This document shows positions 13,633 to 24,726 of a stretch of 64,000 nucleotides of DNA, piece after piece. Position 1 is the first letter of the stretch, and each line of letters starts with the position of its first letter. This DNA is from Ciborinia camelliae (lineage: Eukaryota > Ascomycota > Leotiomycetes > Helotiales > Sclerotiniaceae), in contig JANPYM010000022.1 of assembly GCA_025890175.1 (NCBI GenBank), positions 64,575-128,574 on the forward strand, given 5' to 3'. The position numbers and the translations under genes were made by a program. Below the pieces are notes generated by a model. That model saw only the letters and a list, made by a program, of their open reading frames with translations, had not been told where the DNA came from and ran no database searches.

Positions 13633-15246
13633 ATGTCTATCGGATTTGGATTCTCCTTTGGCGATTTCATCGCAGCTATCGATCTAGTCGCAACAGCTGT
13701 TGACGCCTTTCGAGAGTGTGGTAACTCCAGTTCGGAATTTCGCGGAATTGTACGACAATTCGGCTCTTTGGAAGACACTCTCACGCGTGTTAAAAAATTG
13801 GAACTCGATGACACGCAACGTGCAGAGGGGATAGGGTCGCAAAAAGCTGCCTCTGGTTGTCAGATTACAATCGATGGGTTCTGGAACAAAGTCCAAAAGT
13901 ATCAGCTTCCTTTACGAGATGGCGGGTCCTCCTCGAGGTTGAAGGATGGCTGGATGAAAATCAAGTGGGAATTGTGTAAGAGTGATGATGTGAAAAGGTT
14001 TAAAGCCGATCTTGTTGGCCACACAGAATCAAACAATTGCTCCTTACGACGATACAAATATAATTACAAGGGTGTCATGGAATGATTAGCGTTCAGTAGA
14101 GCTGACTTCACTCAAGTCTTCGATGGCGATGGCTGAGAAAAATCAAGCCTCCCGACACCAAAGTCTTGCTGGTCGAATTCAGAATTCATATTTCCATTGT
14201 ATGCGGCAGCTTTCAGACGTATCTGACAGTGTTCAAAGGTTGTATTGATCTCAATGGCTCATTGGGCACTGCTGATATGCTATAGTGGTCTCGTTCAGGG
14301 AAAGAGAATTCTTGAAATAACAACCGGTGTGATGTTAGCCTCCAAAGGCAACACAAATATTCATTAGCACCACTAATGATTTTGTAGGAAAACAAACCTC
14401 AAGATCTTCCAAATCGTTTTGGAAACGCATCATGTGATCACCCAAATAACAGGGCAGGTTGATCGCCAACAACCCGTCTATCTTATAGACACTCTGGGAA
14501 GACATACCCTTTTCCACTTGGAATTCATACGATCGAGAGAAGTAAGAAATGAGCTCCTGGGCTTGTCGACAGAGGTGCTAGCTGGGAAAGGCCTTCGTCT
14601 CTGTATTGAGAATGAAATTTGACAATATTGGCCAAGCTGCATATAAGATAGAGCATGGTGACTTTGCAATTCAACATTCAGCCACCAAGCACGATGTACA
14701 ACTCACAAATGATTGGGATATGTGCCTTTCTCCAGGCCAGCGAGTGGAGATAAATATGATTTTCCGGAATTATGAGGTATCTAACAATTGTCCAAGATGC
14801 GAGGCTGTTTGTGAAAATCATAAGGATGAAGATAGCGAATGGTAGGCTGTTATTGATTCACGCTACCATGGTGTCTCATACTGACTTTGACAAGCCCCAA
14901 GTGCGGCATGAGCTTTCGCATTTTTACTGAAGCATCCCACAGAGCCAATAAGGTGAATTTCCAGGTACCGCAAATAACAGAAGGAACTTCAAATATCCAA
15001 AAGGGTCCAGACCACAAACTAGCAGATAGGGATACAAATGAAGATTTGAGACTCTTCCGCCGCGTACGCATTAGATGCTCTTTAAGAATCGAATCTTCAA
15101 ATAATATGCCGGAAACAGATGGGCCGAGAGAACTGTTAGAGCCGCCAATTAACGAGAGTCCCACTGAGGAAAGAGTCACGGAGGAAGAACGGTTAAGCTG
15201 CATTATCCGAGTGAGGAAAATATTGCTTGAGGAAGACTATTACTAA
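13633..15246 (+). CDS. STAND-type N-terminal domain plus fungal ubiquitin-like domain protein
   Basis: Proposed exons are 13633-14073, 14117-14238, 14286-14333, 14388-14541, 14591-14841 and 14895-15246 (455 residues). Introns 2-5 are well supported: joining across them restores family sequence, for example EITTGVM/KTNLKIFQIVLE, FIRSRE/AFVSVL and DEDSEC/PKCGMSF. The N-terminus (GFGFSFGDFIAAIDLVATAVDAF) is the helical domain found at the front of fungal NLR-like proteins. The middle (QQPVYLIDTLGR, FHLEFIRS, SPGQRVEINMIF) is the fungal ubiquitin-like domain. CPRC...CPKC (exons 5-6) forms a zinc-ribbon-like site. No ATPase domain is present. The first junction is weak: the donor would be GTCATG, and near 14035-14062 another frame encodes QLLLTTIQI, which I recall from relatives, so one base may be lost. 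Function is unknown; it may be a partly decayed copy. Confidence 0.6.
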
Positions 15247-16378
15247 TAATCAGCTTTGGCAACCGAATTAGCGAAAGAATCCAGAGACAGCCAGGGTGGC
15301 GGATTGTAAAAACTACACGAACCTTATCCCACACCAACACAGTGGAGCAATATTGTGACAGGAAGTCCTGACTATTAATATATTCATCCCCGTCAGTAAC
15401 CCAGAAAAAGAGTATGGAAGAAAACACCGAAGCACGAAAGCCAAAAAATGAGATAAAGAAAAATGCCATGACGAACACCAACCTAGGCCCTGAAGGGGTT
15501 CCTTTCCAAAAGCTTCTGTCAGTTACAAATTTGAATAAGGACAAGTCAGCTTGTTCCCATCAGTAGAATAAGGCAGTTGATGAGTTAGCCTCACTTGTGC
15601 AAGAAAGATTGAGTCAGGAAGAAACTGCAGGTGAATGTATATTCATAAAGTCGTGAGGCATTCAGGTGGTTGTCCTACTCATTTGAGAGAAACAAAATGA
15701 CTAGCTCCCATCTCCGGATATAAGTCATTATCTTGAAGATACCAGGCAATGACAAGAGAATGACACATTGATTCCAGCTTATATTTCGATAATAAAAAAT
15801 TACCAGGTGGTAATTACAGCGACGATCAAGATGACACAGCTCAAGTATTTTGACTTCCCACAAGTAGCACTGAATTCAATGTTAAAACTTCCTTTTTGAC
15901 TGTCTATTGCCCTAGCCGAAATCATTATGACAAAGATGTTACTTTCTTACCAAGGAAATTCGAAACTCGCAGCTGCAAGATCGCATACTTGACTTTCAAT
16001 CCAATCAGCTTGCTCAAAACAAGTTTGTCACCTTGAATATACGCTTCTTACCATCTACTGTCTGATTCAGGGGCTATTTCACAAGTACTTTGTTCTCTGA
16101 TTAAAGGAATTCTCGAAAATGACTGCAGCACAATCTCATACTCGAATCACAGACCGGTGCGATTTATGTAATATTCTCTCCTTGGATCCGCCCTTTCTTT
16201 TCCTACATTCTTCTTCGCAACGAGAAAGCGAACAGAGTCTATTACTACGCATCCTCTCTTCTCACTGTGGAACCTTCGCACTTTTTATACTCGAGAAGTC
16301 TGAGACCGCATACTCGACACCTTAACATACGCTCTCGAAACAATATCCTCCATTGAAAAGAAATTTTAGTTTGCCAAA
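15247..16378. other. Intergenic, 1.1 kb
   Basis: No recognisable gene is seen. A 50-codon frame (15414-15566, plus strand, Lys/Asn-rich) matches nothing I know and is probably chance. Confidence 0.45.
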
Positions 16379-17707
16379 ATGAGTTGCTTGAATTTCAAAA
16401 GAAATTCAAAACAAATGACGGAGGTCCATTTTAACTCGGTATGTTCATGCAGGAAACCACCTAGTTGAAGAACTTTGCTAACCAAAGTTTAGGGACTTTT
16501 TGTCGAGACTCTTGACATTTCGCAGCTTAATTTCAGTGATACGTACCCAGTATCAGGATCGACTGGAATGAACCCACGCTTGACATTCGGGGTAGAGTTT
16601 GAAATGGCTGTGGCAACTTTAAAGCACCAAGGCCAGAGTCCAGAACCTGAAGATAGCAGCAAGGTCTTCGGAGTTACGCATTGTGTAAACCCAGCCCCTT
16701 TAGACAAGAATCCCACACCAAAAGACATTGGCCAAGCTTCCCAGGAAGAAAGCACATACCGAACCAAGAATCTGCTTTCTGTGTATGAAAAAATCGTACA
16801 AACTTTAGATGATGCTGGCTTCCTAGCTGTTCATACGGAGAATCCGGAATATCAAACAAAAAAATATACAGCTGCAATGACCAACAAGTGGATCATTGGA
16901 ACAGACCAAAGTATCAGGTGTCCAGATGAGAATATCTACGACTACCATATGATTGAGATCACATCTCCCGTCTATTACTTCGGCGAGGAAGCGCTGAGCG
17001 CTGTTACAAAGGTGTGGGAGCTCATGAACTCCACTTACAAACTCGATATTAACGACTCGATGGGACTACATGTTCATGTCGGCAATGGAGTTGACGCCTT
17101 CGACGGAGAAACATTGAGAAATCTTTGGGCCATTCTCTGGACCACAGGGAGCTGGATTGACACCATTCACTCACCTCATCGCAAACTCAGTACATTCTGC
17201 AAAAGCTTTCATGATTGCTCCAACATATTGTGCAACATCGAAGGGCAATCCCTCGAGAATCGAGAAGTAGAGGCCCTTGAATGGATTTTGACCAGAGCGC
17301 CTCCAACTGTAGAGGAATTTCTCAACACCATTCGCGAGCAAGTACTTGTAGATGGTGCGTACAACTTCAATAATTTGCTGCCTAGCAACAACACCGGAAG
17401 CATCAAGCGCACCATCGAGTTCCGCCAGCATGAAGCAACACTCGATGCAGAACAAGTAACGCAATGGGTTCGACTGTGTGTTGGACTAGTCAAAGCATCT
17501 GCAGCTGCAGATCCGATTATACTCGACCCATACCTGCGATCCCTCGTCCAGAAAGAGAAAGAGAAGATTCATGTGGGGGACATTTTGAAGCAGCTAGGGC
17601 TCGAAACTTCTGGAGTTTATTACAGAGCCCACGTACCAAGAGATCACGAGAGCGCAAGTAAGAATGCAGTCAAGAAGTTGTGGAAGAGGCTTAGCGTTGG
17701 CGGTTGA
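16379..17707 (+). CDS. Putative amidoligase-family protein (glutamine synthetase-like fold)
   Basis: The large exon carries the amidoligase signatures FGVEFEM, MGLHVHVG and IEFRQHEATLD, the metal/ATP-binding strands of the COOH-NH2 ligase superfamily. Members are predicted to form amide bonds between carboxylates and amines; fungal members have no proven substrate. I extend the gene upstream with a 60-nt exon at 16379-16438 (MSCLNFKRNS...) and a 54-nt intron at 16439-16492 (GTATGT, GCTAAC branch, TTTAG), because the frame joins without a stop; total 424 residues. A start at 16568 (379 residues, ATG six codons before FGVEFEM) is the conservative alternative. No signal peptide or membrane segment is seen. 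It is convergent with the CCDC47-like gene. Confidence 0.8.
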
Positions 17708-18213
17708 GAAAATACCAGATGTTTTTAAAGGATGTGAATGTTTAGAAAGGTGTAAGCGTTTGAAGTGGATTAAAGGCGTGGATGTTTGGCCGGCAATGGA
17801 TGTCTGAAGTAGACTAAATAATTGTAACGGGATTGAATATTTGAAGTGGATCTGAATGCACTTTGAGAGGAGTTGTAAGATTACTAGATACCTTGCTTCG
17901 ATGTGGTTGGAACTTCCGATTACGTAATAAGCTCATTATATAAGCACCGACTAGATGAGAGACTACCTTGATTCGCAAACTAGATACCTAGGTTTACCTC
18001 TTAAGATAATAATAGTATTGATCATTAATAAGGTAATAACAGGAACTGTATCTACCTCTTTACACTTGATATCATACAACTCATTCACCGACCGCCCCGG
18101 CCCCGTCCCCATCCAGCATCCCCATCCGGCATCCCCAAGCCAAAACCTACCAATATTTTGCCATACCGTCCTGTATACATTAACGTAATATATAAATCAT
18201 AATATAGACAAAA
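17708..18213. other. Intergenic between convergent genes
   Basis: It holds the 3' UTRs of the flanking convergent genes, one ACCTAGGT palindrome (17986-17993) and a C-rich tract around 18088-18145. No gene is seen. Confidence 0.5.
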
Positions 18214-19672
18214 TCATCCTCGTTGAGTTTGTTTCTTCTGAGCCTTCCTCATCTCCTTTTCCTTTTCCTTTTCCAGATACTTCTTTTGTGCCTTGGCATC
18301 CAGGCCCTTGAGTTCAAGATCTCTCTTCAACTTCTTTGCCTTGTCACGTTCTAAAGCTCTCTCCTCGGCTTTCTCATCCTCATCCGCCTTTTGAAGTCTC
18401 TTGATAGTGTCTTCACGTGTCATGCGTACTTTACGCATGACCTCCGGACGGAAATGGGCGCCAGATGCAAGTTGATCAGTGATTCTGAGGAAGTGTTCAA
18501 AAATAGGGAGAACTTGGGAGTAATCGTCGCCGGAGGGAAGCTTCATGGAGAGATAGATGCGTTTCTTAGGGACAGTATCGTCAAGTCTATAATAACAGTA
18601 AGCGGACTGGCATTTCCAGATGTAAAATGTAAAATACTTACTTCAGAGGTTGATCAATTGGTTGATCCGTAATGATGAGATGCTCAAGTAAATCTCCAGC
18701 CATTTCAACAGCCTTGATAAGCTCAGGAGTAAGCAAAAATTCGGTAACCTCAGCACTCTCGCTCATAACAGTAGCCCAGTTTGGAAGTTTGGGACTATCC
18801 TTAGTACCAGTAATCGAAACATCATATCTGTCATCACGAAGTGACTTCATTGTCTCCTTGTTTACGATGGCCCAAACGAAGTTGTCATAGGTACTTTTAA
18901 TATCTTTACGCAATTCATGCGCACCAGGAGCTTGACCAGGAACGGTAAGATTCTCTCTACCATCAAAGGGATAAAGTACAGCTTCCATGCGCTCAACGGG
19001 GGTCGCAATACTGTCGAAGAAGAGACTGAAGATGTATTCGATAGCGAGTGCAAAAGGATTATAGCGCTTTAAAAGCTTGATGTTGACATCAAGGAATGCG
19101 ACATTCTGACGACCAGTGGCATAGGTTGTGTACTCTTGTGGGGACTTTTCCTTCAACAAGTCTTCGGGCAATTCGAGTTGTTTAGCCATTGACTTGGCAG
19201 TTTCTTCACTCTCAACTTCCTCAGTTGTAGGAGCGCGGCCACCGAACCCAACCAATGCAAATTCCCTGCGCAGAACCGGTGCATGTGCAGCCATCCATTT
19301 CTTCGACTTCTTGCGGTTTTTGCCTGTTCCGAACAGGTGGATAGAAACGATGATGATTAACAATCCTAGAATGATACCTTCTTGCTTGAACTCGTTTAGA
19401 GAATGTCGCTCATGAATATTGTACCATTTCGTATAAGGAATTGCAGCACCAGTAGGAGTTGCTATTGGGCCTGTATACTCAGCCGCCGATGGGATTGCGG
19501 AGAAAGCTGGAGTTGGATCTGGAGCTCCAGCAAAATCGGCGAAGTCTATCATGTCTATAGTTAGCGAAAGTTACGATAGATGATTGAGGGTATGCTTACC
19601 AGAATCTCCAGCTTGAATAGGAGCTGCAGATGGCTCGGAGCCTCCGAAAAGACCATTCAATAAAGCCGCCAT
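18214..19672 (-). CDS. CCDC47-like (DUF1682) ER membrane protein
   Basis: Exons are 19672-19600, 19554-18642 and 18586-18214 (452 residues). The introns are short (45 and 55 nt) with clear GTAAGC/GTAAGT donors and TATAG acceptors. An N-terminal lumenal stretch rich in Ala/Pro is followed by one membrane helix (GIILGLLIIIVSIHLFG), then the DUF1682 domain (VAFLDVNIKLLKRYNPFALA, PFDGRENLTVPGQAPGAHELRKDIK, LPNWATVMSESAEVTE) and a Lys/Glu-rich coiled coil at the end. In animals CCDC47 is part of the PAT complex that shields membrane protein segments at the translocon; a similar role here is inferred from family. The coiled coil is written mostly in AAG/GAG codons, which explains the pyrimidine-rich plus strand near 18235-18370. 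Confidence 0.88.
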
Positions 19673-20366
19673 CTTTAGGTAAAATTGAGCTTGAATTGAT
19701 GATGAGCTGGAGCTTTCGTGTCGAAGCTTCGATTGTGGGTAAATTAATTCCGATATTCATGCTAACTGTATTAAGCTTAATCTTATGTTGAGTGATTCTG
19801 CCTAGAAGGATCAGCCTTACCGCCCCCAATACCAGTTGACATCTCTCTGACAACCAATTACCGAGATTTACCCTCACTACCGAATATGGTAATCTGAAGT
19901 TTTCCATAAACCAATAATGCTGAATCACTATAGACTGATCAATTGATGTTGATCTTTGAATTCTTCAAAGTATCAATTGAACCTCAATATCTGACCTTTT
20001 CATTACAAAGTCAACTAGTCGTCTCTCAGTCATTACTTTGTAAGTACACATCCATTAAGTTGTCAATGCCACAACCAAATTCCAAGCTTGATAAAACTCC
20101 CAATGCCAAGAAAGCAAATAAAGATTGTTTAAGTAACAAGTAGTTACTCAAAACCTTCTATATATCACAGATGTATGGAGTATATACCCTTTCTTGACAC
20201 TTTGTTGGACAGTTCAGGAGCTATGAATCTATCCAATCTTTGATATAATAGAAGTCCCAAAACTCATATCTTAAGCTGTTTGCTCTTGTCTCTTCAATGC
20301 TCAATAATATCAGTGTCTACATGTCACTGAAATAATGAAGAACTTTTACTAACTGTCGACAGTGTC
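19673..20366. other. Intergenic, divergent promoters
   Basis: This 694-base gap separates divergent start codons (CCDC47-like and haspin-like). No RNA gene or repeat is recognised. Confidence 0.5.
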
Positions 20367-22196
20367 ATGACACGTAAATATGGCAAAAAGCGCCCTGCTG
20401 TCAGTGCGGCAGCCATAGCCATATTTGGATCTTCAACTCAGCCAGTTGCTTCTAAGGCTATTGTTTCTGCTCCATCCCCTACACCACAATATTCACGAGC
20501 TGATGTTGCGGATATTACGGATCTTCTTGAGCATACAAAGCTCGAGGAATCTCTTGATGATGTCGCAAACCTCCTAGAGAAGACGACTTTAGAAAGCAAT
20601 GTCGAGACTACTGCAATCCCACTTGAGAAGCCGGATTTGGCTTTACCCCTTGATGATGTTACCAATCTTTTGGAGAACACAACTCTAGCCGATACCCTCG
20701 AAGAAGTTGCACGCATAGATAAAATCTTAGCCACGTTTAAACCAGTAGTCGAGATACCAGTTCCTCGCGCACCCATTTCCAGTGCTCCCCCACTACCCCA
20801 ACTCAACCCCCGCCTCGCATCCTCTCTCTCACCCCTTCTCAGCGCCTACGAAAAAGACAATGGCTACCCTCTAGCCACCAAAAAGTGGGAAGATGTCCTG
20901 GCTTCCGATTCAAGCATCCAGAAGATAGCCGAAGCATCATATGCAGAAGTATTCCGCATAACAAACCCAGCCGGTTCCTCCATTCTCAAACTTCTCCGCC
21001 TCAAAGTCCCTACCGACCCTACTTCCAAGAGATGCGACACCGCAATCAAAGTCGAGACCGTTGTGTCAGAAATGCGTCTCATGAATGCCCTTACCGAGAT
21101 CCCTGGGTTTGTAAAGTTCAAAGACGCGCACATTGTGGAAGGAAAACCGCCAGCTGCTTTTGTAAAAGCATACGAAGGTCACTTGAACGCCGGTGGAGAA
21201 TCATACTATCCACACCCAAACAAGATTTCCAAAAATGCCGTATTCCTAGCCATCGAACTCGGAGATGCAGGACATGTACTGGAGAAATATTCTATCAAGA
21301 ACGTCGATCAACTATGGGATATATTCCTCGGTGTCGTGATCGCGCTCGCAAGAGCAGAAATCGAAAATGAATTCGAGCACCGCGACCTCCACGAAAATAA
21401 CATCTGCATCCTCGAACATACCCCTCCCACCATTACTCCAAAACCTAAGTCTAAGTCCAAATCCAAATCTACACCCCGCGCTCCACCCTCCCCACATAAA
21501 TTCGGCAAATCCGGCCTCGAAATAACAATCCTCGACTATGGTCTCTCCCGCGCCACAATTTACCCCTCGCCATCCCCCTCCCATCCCTCTCCCGACCCCG
21601 AAACTGTATTCTACAATCTCGAATCCGACCCTGCCGTCTTCTCCTCCTTCGAACCCGGTACCATCGCCGGCATCCAATTCGACACCTACCGCCGCATGCG
21701 CGCGTATCTATTTTCCGGCGGCCTTTCCAACACTAACGCCAATACACCCTCAAAAGCCATCCGTGAAGCCATTAAACAAAAAAAGCATTCATGGGAAGAA
21801 TATATGCCGTACAGTAACGTGCTGTGGTTATATTTTTTGCTGGAGTATTTAACGAGTGTTGCGCCTAAAGGAGGGAGAGGGACGCAGGGAAAGCAGGGAT
21901 GGGTGAGGGAGACAACAGAGTTAAGATGGCTTTTACATCCGGATTGGGTTCCTGGGACTGGTGGAGGTGGAGGTGGAGGTGGAGGTGGAGGTGAAGGAGA
22001 AGGTGAAGGTGAACACGCAGAAGGAGTAGAGGAAATAGGACTAGGATGTGCGGGAGATGTATTACAATATACATTTGACATGGGTTGGGTAAGGGAAGAG
22101 GATCTGGGGATTGTGGATACGAGTCATTTAAGTCTGCGAGAAGAATCTCATATCAAAGCGGAGAAGGAGAGAGAGAAGACTGAGAATCCAGCGTGA
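20367..22196 (+). CDS. Haspin-like protein kinase
   Basis: A single exon encodes 609 residues. Haspin phosphorylates histone H3 Thr3 at centromeres in mitosis. The kinase half shows the divergent haspin features: a nucleotide loop without the usual Gly pattern (KIAEASYAEVF, near residue 186), the ATP lysine in SSILKLLRL (K208), the catalytic loop EHRDLHENNICIL (D340) and the metal-site motif ILDYGLSR (D390). Haspins normally have DYT here, so Gly392 is a departure. The N-terminal 130 residues hold three imperfect repeats of DVA/TNLLE-TTL type. A (KS) run near residue 360 and a Gly/Glu low-complexity tract near residue 535 are inserts. Fungi often carry several haspin-like paralogues, so this may be a divergent one instead of the H3 kinase. 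Confidence 0.85.
   Translation: MTRKYGKKRPAVSAAAIAIFGSSTQPVASKAIVSAPSPTPQYSRADVADITDLLEHTKLEESLDDVANLLEKTTLESNVETTAIPLEKPDLALPLDDVTNLLENTTLADTLEEVARIDKILATFKPVVEIPVPRAPISSAPPLPQLNPRLASSLSPLLSAYEKDNGYPLATKKWEDVLASDSSIQKIAEASYAEVFRITNPAGSSILKLLRLKVPTDPTSKRCDTAIKVETVVSEMRLMNALTEIPGFVKFKDAHIVEGKPPAAFVKAYEGHLNAGGESYYPHPNKISKNAVFLAIELGDAGHVLEKYSIKNVDQLWDIFLGVVIALARAEIENEFEHRDLHENNICILEHTPPTITPKPKSKSKSKSTPRAPPSPHKFGKSGLEITILDYGLSRATIYPSPSPSHPSPDPETVFYNLESDPAVFSSFEPGTIAGIQFDTYRRMRAYLFSGGLSNTNANTPSKAIREAIKQKKHSWEEYMPYSNVLWLYFLLEYLTSVAPKGGRGTQGKQGWVRETTELRWLLHPDWVPGTGGGGGGGGGGGEGEGEGEHAEGVEEIGLGCAGDVLQYTFDMGWVREEDLGIVDTSHLSLREESHIKAEKEREKTENPA
21958..22015 (+). repeat. In-frame GGTGGA/GGTGAA microsatellite
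   Basis: A hexanucleotide array codes for eleven consecutive Gly, then alternating Gly-Glu, within the haspin-like kinase. Its length is likely to vary between strains because slippage by units of three keeps the frame. Confidence 0.85.
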
Positions 22197-22831
22197 AAGT
22201 ACCCAATAACTCAAAGGATTCAAGGCTCTATTTTATAGGTGGCGGCGCTATGGATTCTCATGGGTTTCTCTGGGATGCATGTTTCTATATGGATTGTACT
22301 GTACTGTACGGGCATAGCATGGTGATTGGTCAATGTTTCAAACGGTTTGGTTTCATGAGAATATGATATAATATACGAATGGAAACATGAGTGCTGGCGT
22401 TCTGTTTTGTTTATTGGAGGATACAAGAAAGTAGGTAACTATATACCTACCTAGGTACTGATAGCAAATGATGAATAAATTTGTACCAATTTCGTTCGTT
22501 CATCTTCGGTATTTTCTGGAGTATGTGGTATTCTCATTGAAGTCTACATATAATATATCATGACGCGTTACTTCGTACTGAAATACCTAGGTAGGTAGCT
22601 TTAGTTCATTGCGATGAACCATTACACCAATCACATCCACACATTCATTAACACTAACATGTTCACATAGATATACTATCACATGCACATACAAATTCCC
22701 AACACACTATCATACAAAACGATTCCCAAGAAAACTCTTGAAATTTCAATTTCACACCAATAGCAATAGGTCCTGCTCTTCTCCCGAGTCCGTCTGAGAT
22801 ATATCATCCGATATCTCAGCTCATCTATCTA
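22197..22831. other. Intergenic between convergent genes
   Basis: It contains 3' UTRs, and two ACCTAGGT palindromes (22449-22456 and 22585-22592), both inside CCTACCTAGG/CCTAGGTAGG contexts. No gene is seen. Confidence 0.5.
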
Positions 22832-24726
22832 TCATCTCAACCTCCTTAAAGGATGCGCCTCAGTATTCAATACCCACTCATCCAAACTCAACACATCCCA
22901 TTCACTAAAGACCAAGAAAAAATACTTCAACGTCTCCGCCAACCAAAAACTCTCCATACTATCGACCTGATTGGCATTTTCCTTCTCCTTCTTCCCTTTC
23001 TCGTTCTCGTTCCTCTTAACCGTAACATCCATCACGACCGCCGCCGCCATCTCCGTCCTACACATCTTCTCAATGGCCCCAAACATCCTCCACGCCGCAT
23101 CCTGATATTTCCTATCCCCCGTAATCCTCCACATGATAAAAACACTCTCGATCGCCTCGGGCCTCAGCAGATACCTCCGATCATCAATCAAGGTATACCC
23201 CGGACTGAGCCTCCGATCCGTAACAATCTTCTCCAATTTCGCCTCGGTTTCCTCCGGCGTCGTGCTGCTGGGTTGCGTATAGATGGCCGAGAGTGCATCG
23301 TACCATTTCTGCTTCGTGTACGTACAATCGTGTTCGGGCGGACAGGGAACCACGTGGAATAACTCCGGCGCAACCCCATTGGGACTGCTATCGTATGCCC
23401 AGATACAGCCATCGGTGAGCTCTTCGGCCAAACCGAGTTCGTCCGGTCGGTTGAAGATGCGTGATGCGATTCCTACCATGCCGCCCGTGAAACAGGTGAG
23501 ATGTTGACCGCGGGGGATGAGATCAAGCGTGCTGCTATCGCCTGATCCTTTGATGCGGATATCTCCCGAGACTTTTATCTTTTGATTCTTTTCGTTCAGG
23601 ATGGGGAAGAACATTTTTTCTTGCGCGACAGTGATGAAATTCTCGTACATCTTCTTGGGTTGTTCGAGATTTCCTCCGAGGATCATGTATTGTTTGGGTA
23701 GATACTCATATGCAGAATCTGACATTCCTCCCATGGTGAACGTGGAATCTTCGTCAAATCGAAGGTTTTGCATATCGATACTGACAGGCCATAATCCGGG
23801 ATACCTGGTGGAATTCTGACTTTTCTCGAGTTCATCTGAAATGCGTTGCACCGCGTCGTAGTATTTTGGATTTTTAGTCAACTGACTAAGGCGAGTAAAC
23901 TCAAGACTTAAGGAACCTGGTTCAGACACTAGAGCTCTTTTAGGCGCTATTTGATCCTCCCCTGCGACATATCTATCCGTTGTCAGTAATTTACTCAACA
24001 GATGAATGAGGGTAGGAGAACCTACTTCTTCCAATTCCACCTGAGAATTGGCATTCTATTTGGGGTATCAAAGCAACTCATCAACAATTCCGCAACCTCG
24101 ACAGCCTTCAACAACAACACTGGGTATTTCCCACCACTAATATCATACGCCGCCAAAAAGCCTCCCATATATCTAATTGTCGTTTCGAAAACATTGATAC
24201 TATCCTGATTCGTTGTCGTAAAATCGATTTCCTCAATCGATCGCACCGCAATTTCAAAATCTTCCTTTAATCCCATTATCCATAAAGTATCCAAAGAATC
24301 CACCAAGGTTGCGGCCCAGCCACCAAATGTATCTTTCCACGATCCAGATAGAGGGGTCAACTCATCTCGCAACCATGCGTGGGCCTTGTATCCCTCCCAA
24401 CTGTGTACGAAACTCTCCTTGACTGCCGCCAATCGCTTCAATCTCTCTTCTTTCTGGCCCGCGTCTTCTGTTGGCGGGCTACTTTGAATCTGTGGAATCT
24501 TCTTCGGCTTCCCGGTTGGCAAAGGGAGGTACGAAGTAACTGGGTATCGTTCCGGTAATTTGGACCAATGAATCTTCCCATCTGGCGCATGTGGTCTCGC
24601 TATTGGAGGTATATAATTTGCGGGATAGTTCCAATTATTGCGTCGTGTATGAAGATAATGAAGACTGAAAATCATGAACACTGCAGCTATGAAAGCTACC
24701 CGCCATCTTTTAATGGCTGAACGCAT
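22832..24726 (-). CDS. Class I alpha-1,2-mannosidase, GH47, type II membrane protein
   Basis: Exons 24726-24026 and 23972-22832 give 613 residues. The 53-nt intron (GTAGGT, ACTGAC branch, GATAG) is phase 2 and joins RWNWKK to YVAGED. A short cytosolic tail and a membrane helix (WRVAFIAAVFMIFSLHYL, residues 9-26) point to the ER or Golgi. GH47 motifs follow in order: WEGYKAHAWLRDEL, DTFGGWAATLVDSLDTLWIMG, VFETTIRYMGG, EPGSLSLEFTRLSQLT, YLLRPEAIES and the calcium-binding NTEAHP at the C-terminus. The enzyme trims alpha-1,2-mannose from N-glycans. A charged Lys/Glu insert (KRNENEKGKKEKENANQ) interrupts the domain near the end, a fungal-type expansion. Confidence 0.93.

Noticed and set aside
21312..22081. 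Long antisense frames over the haspin-like gene
   Set aside because: They follow from its codon pattern and the Gly-rich microsatellite; the plus strand has the kinase motifs.
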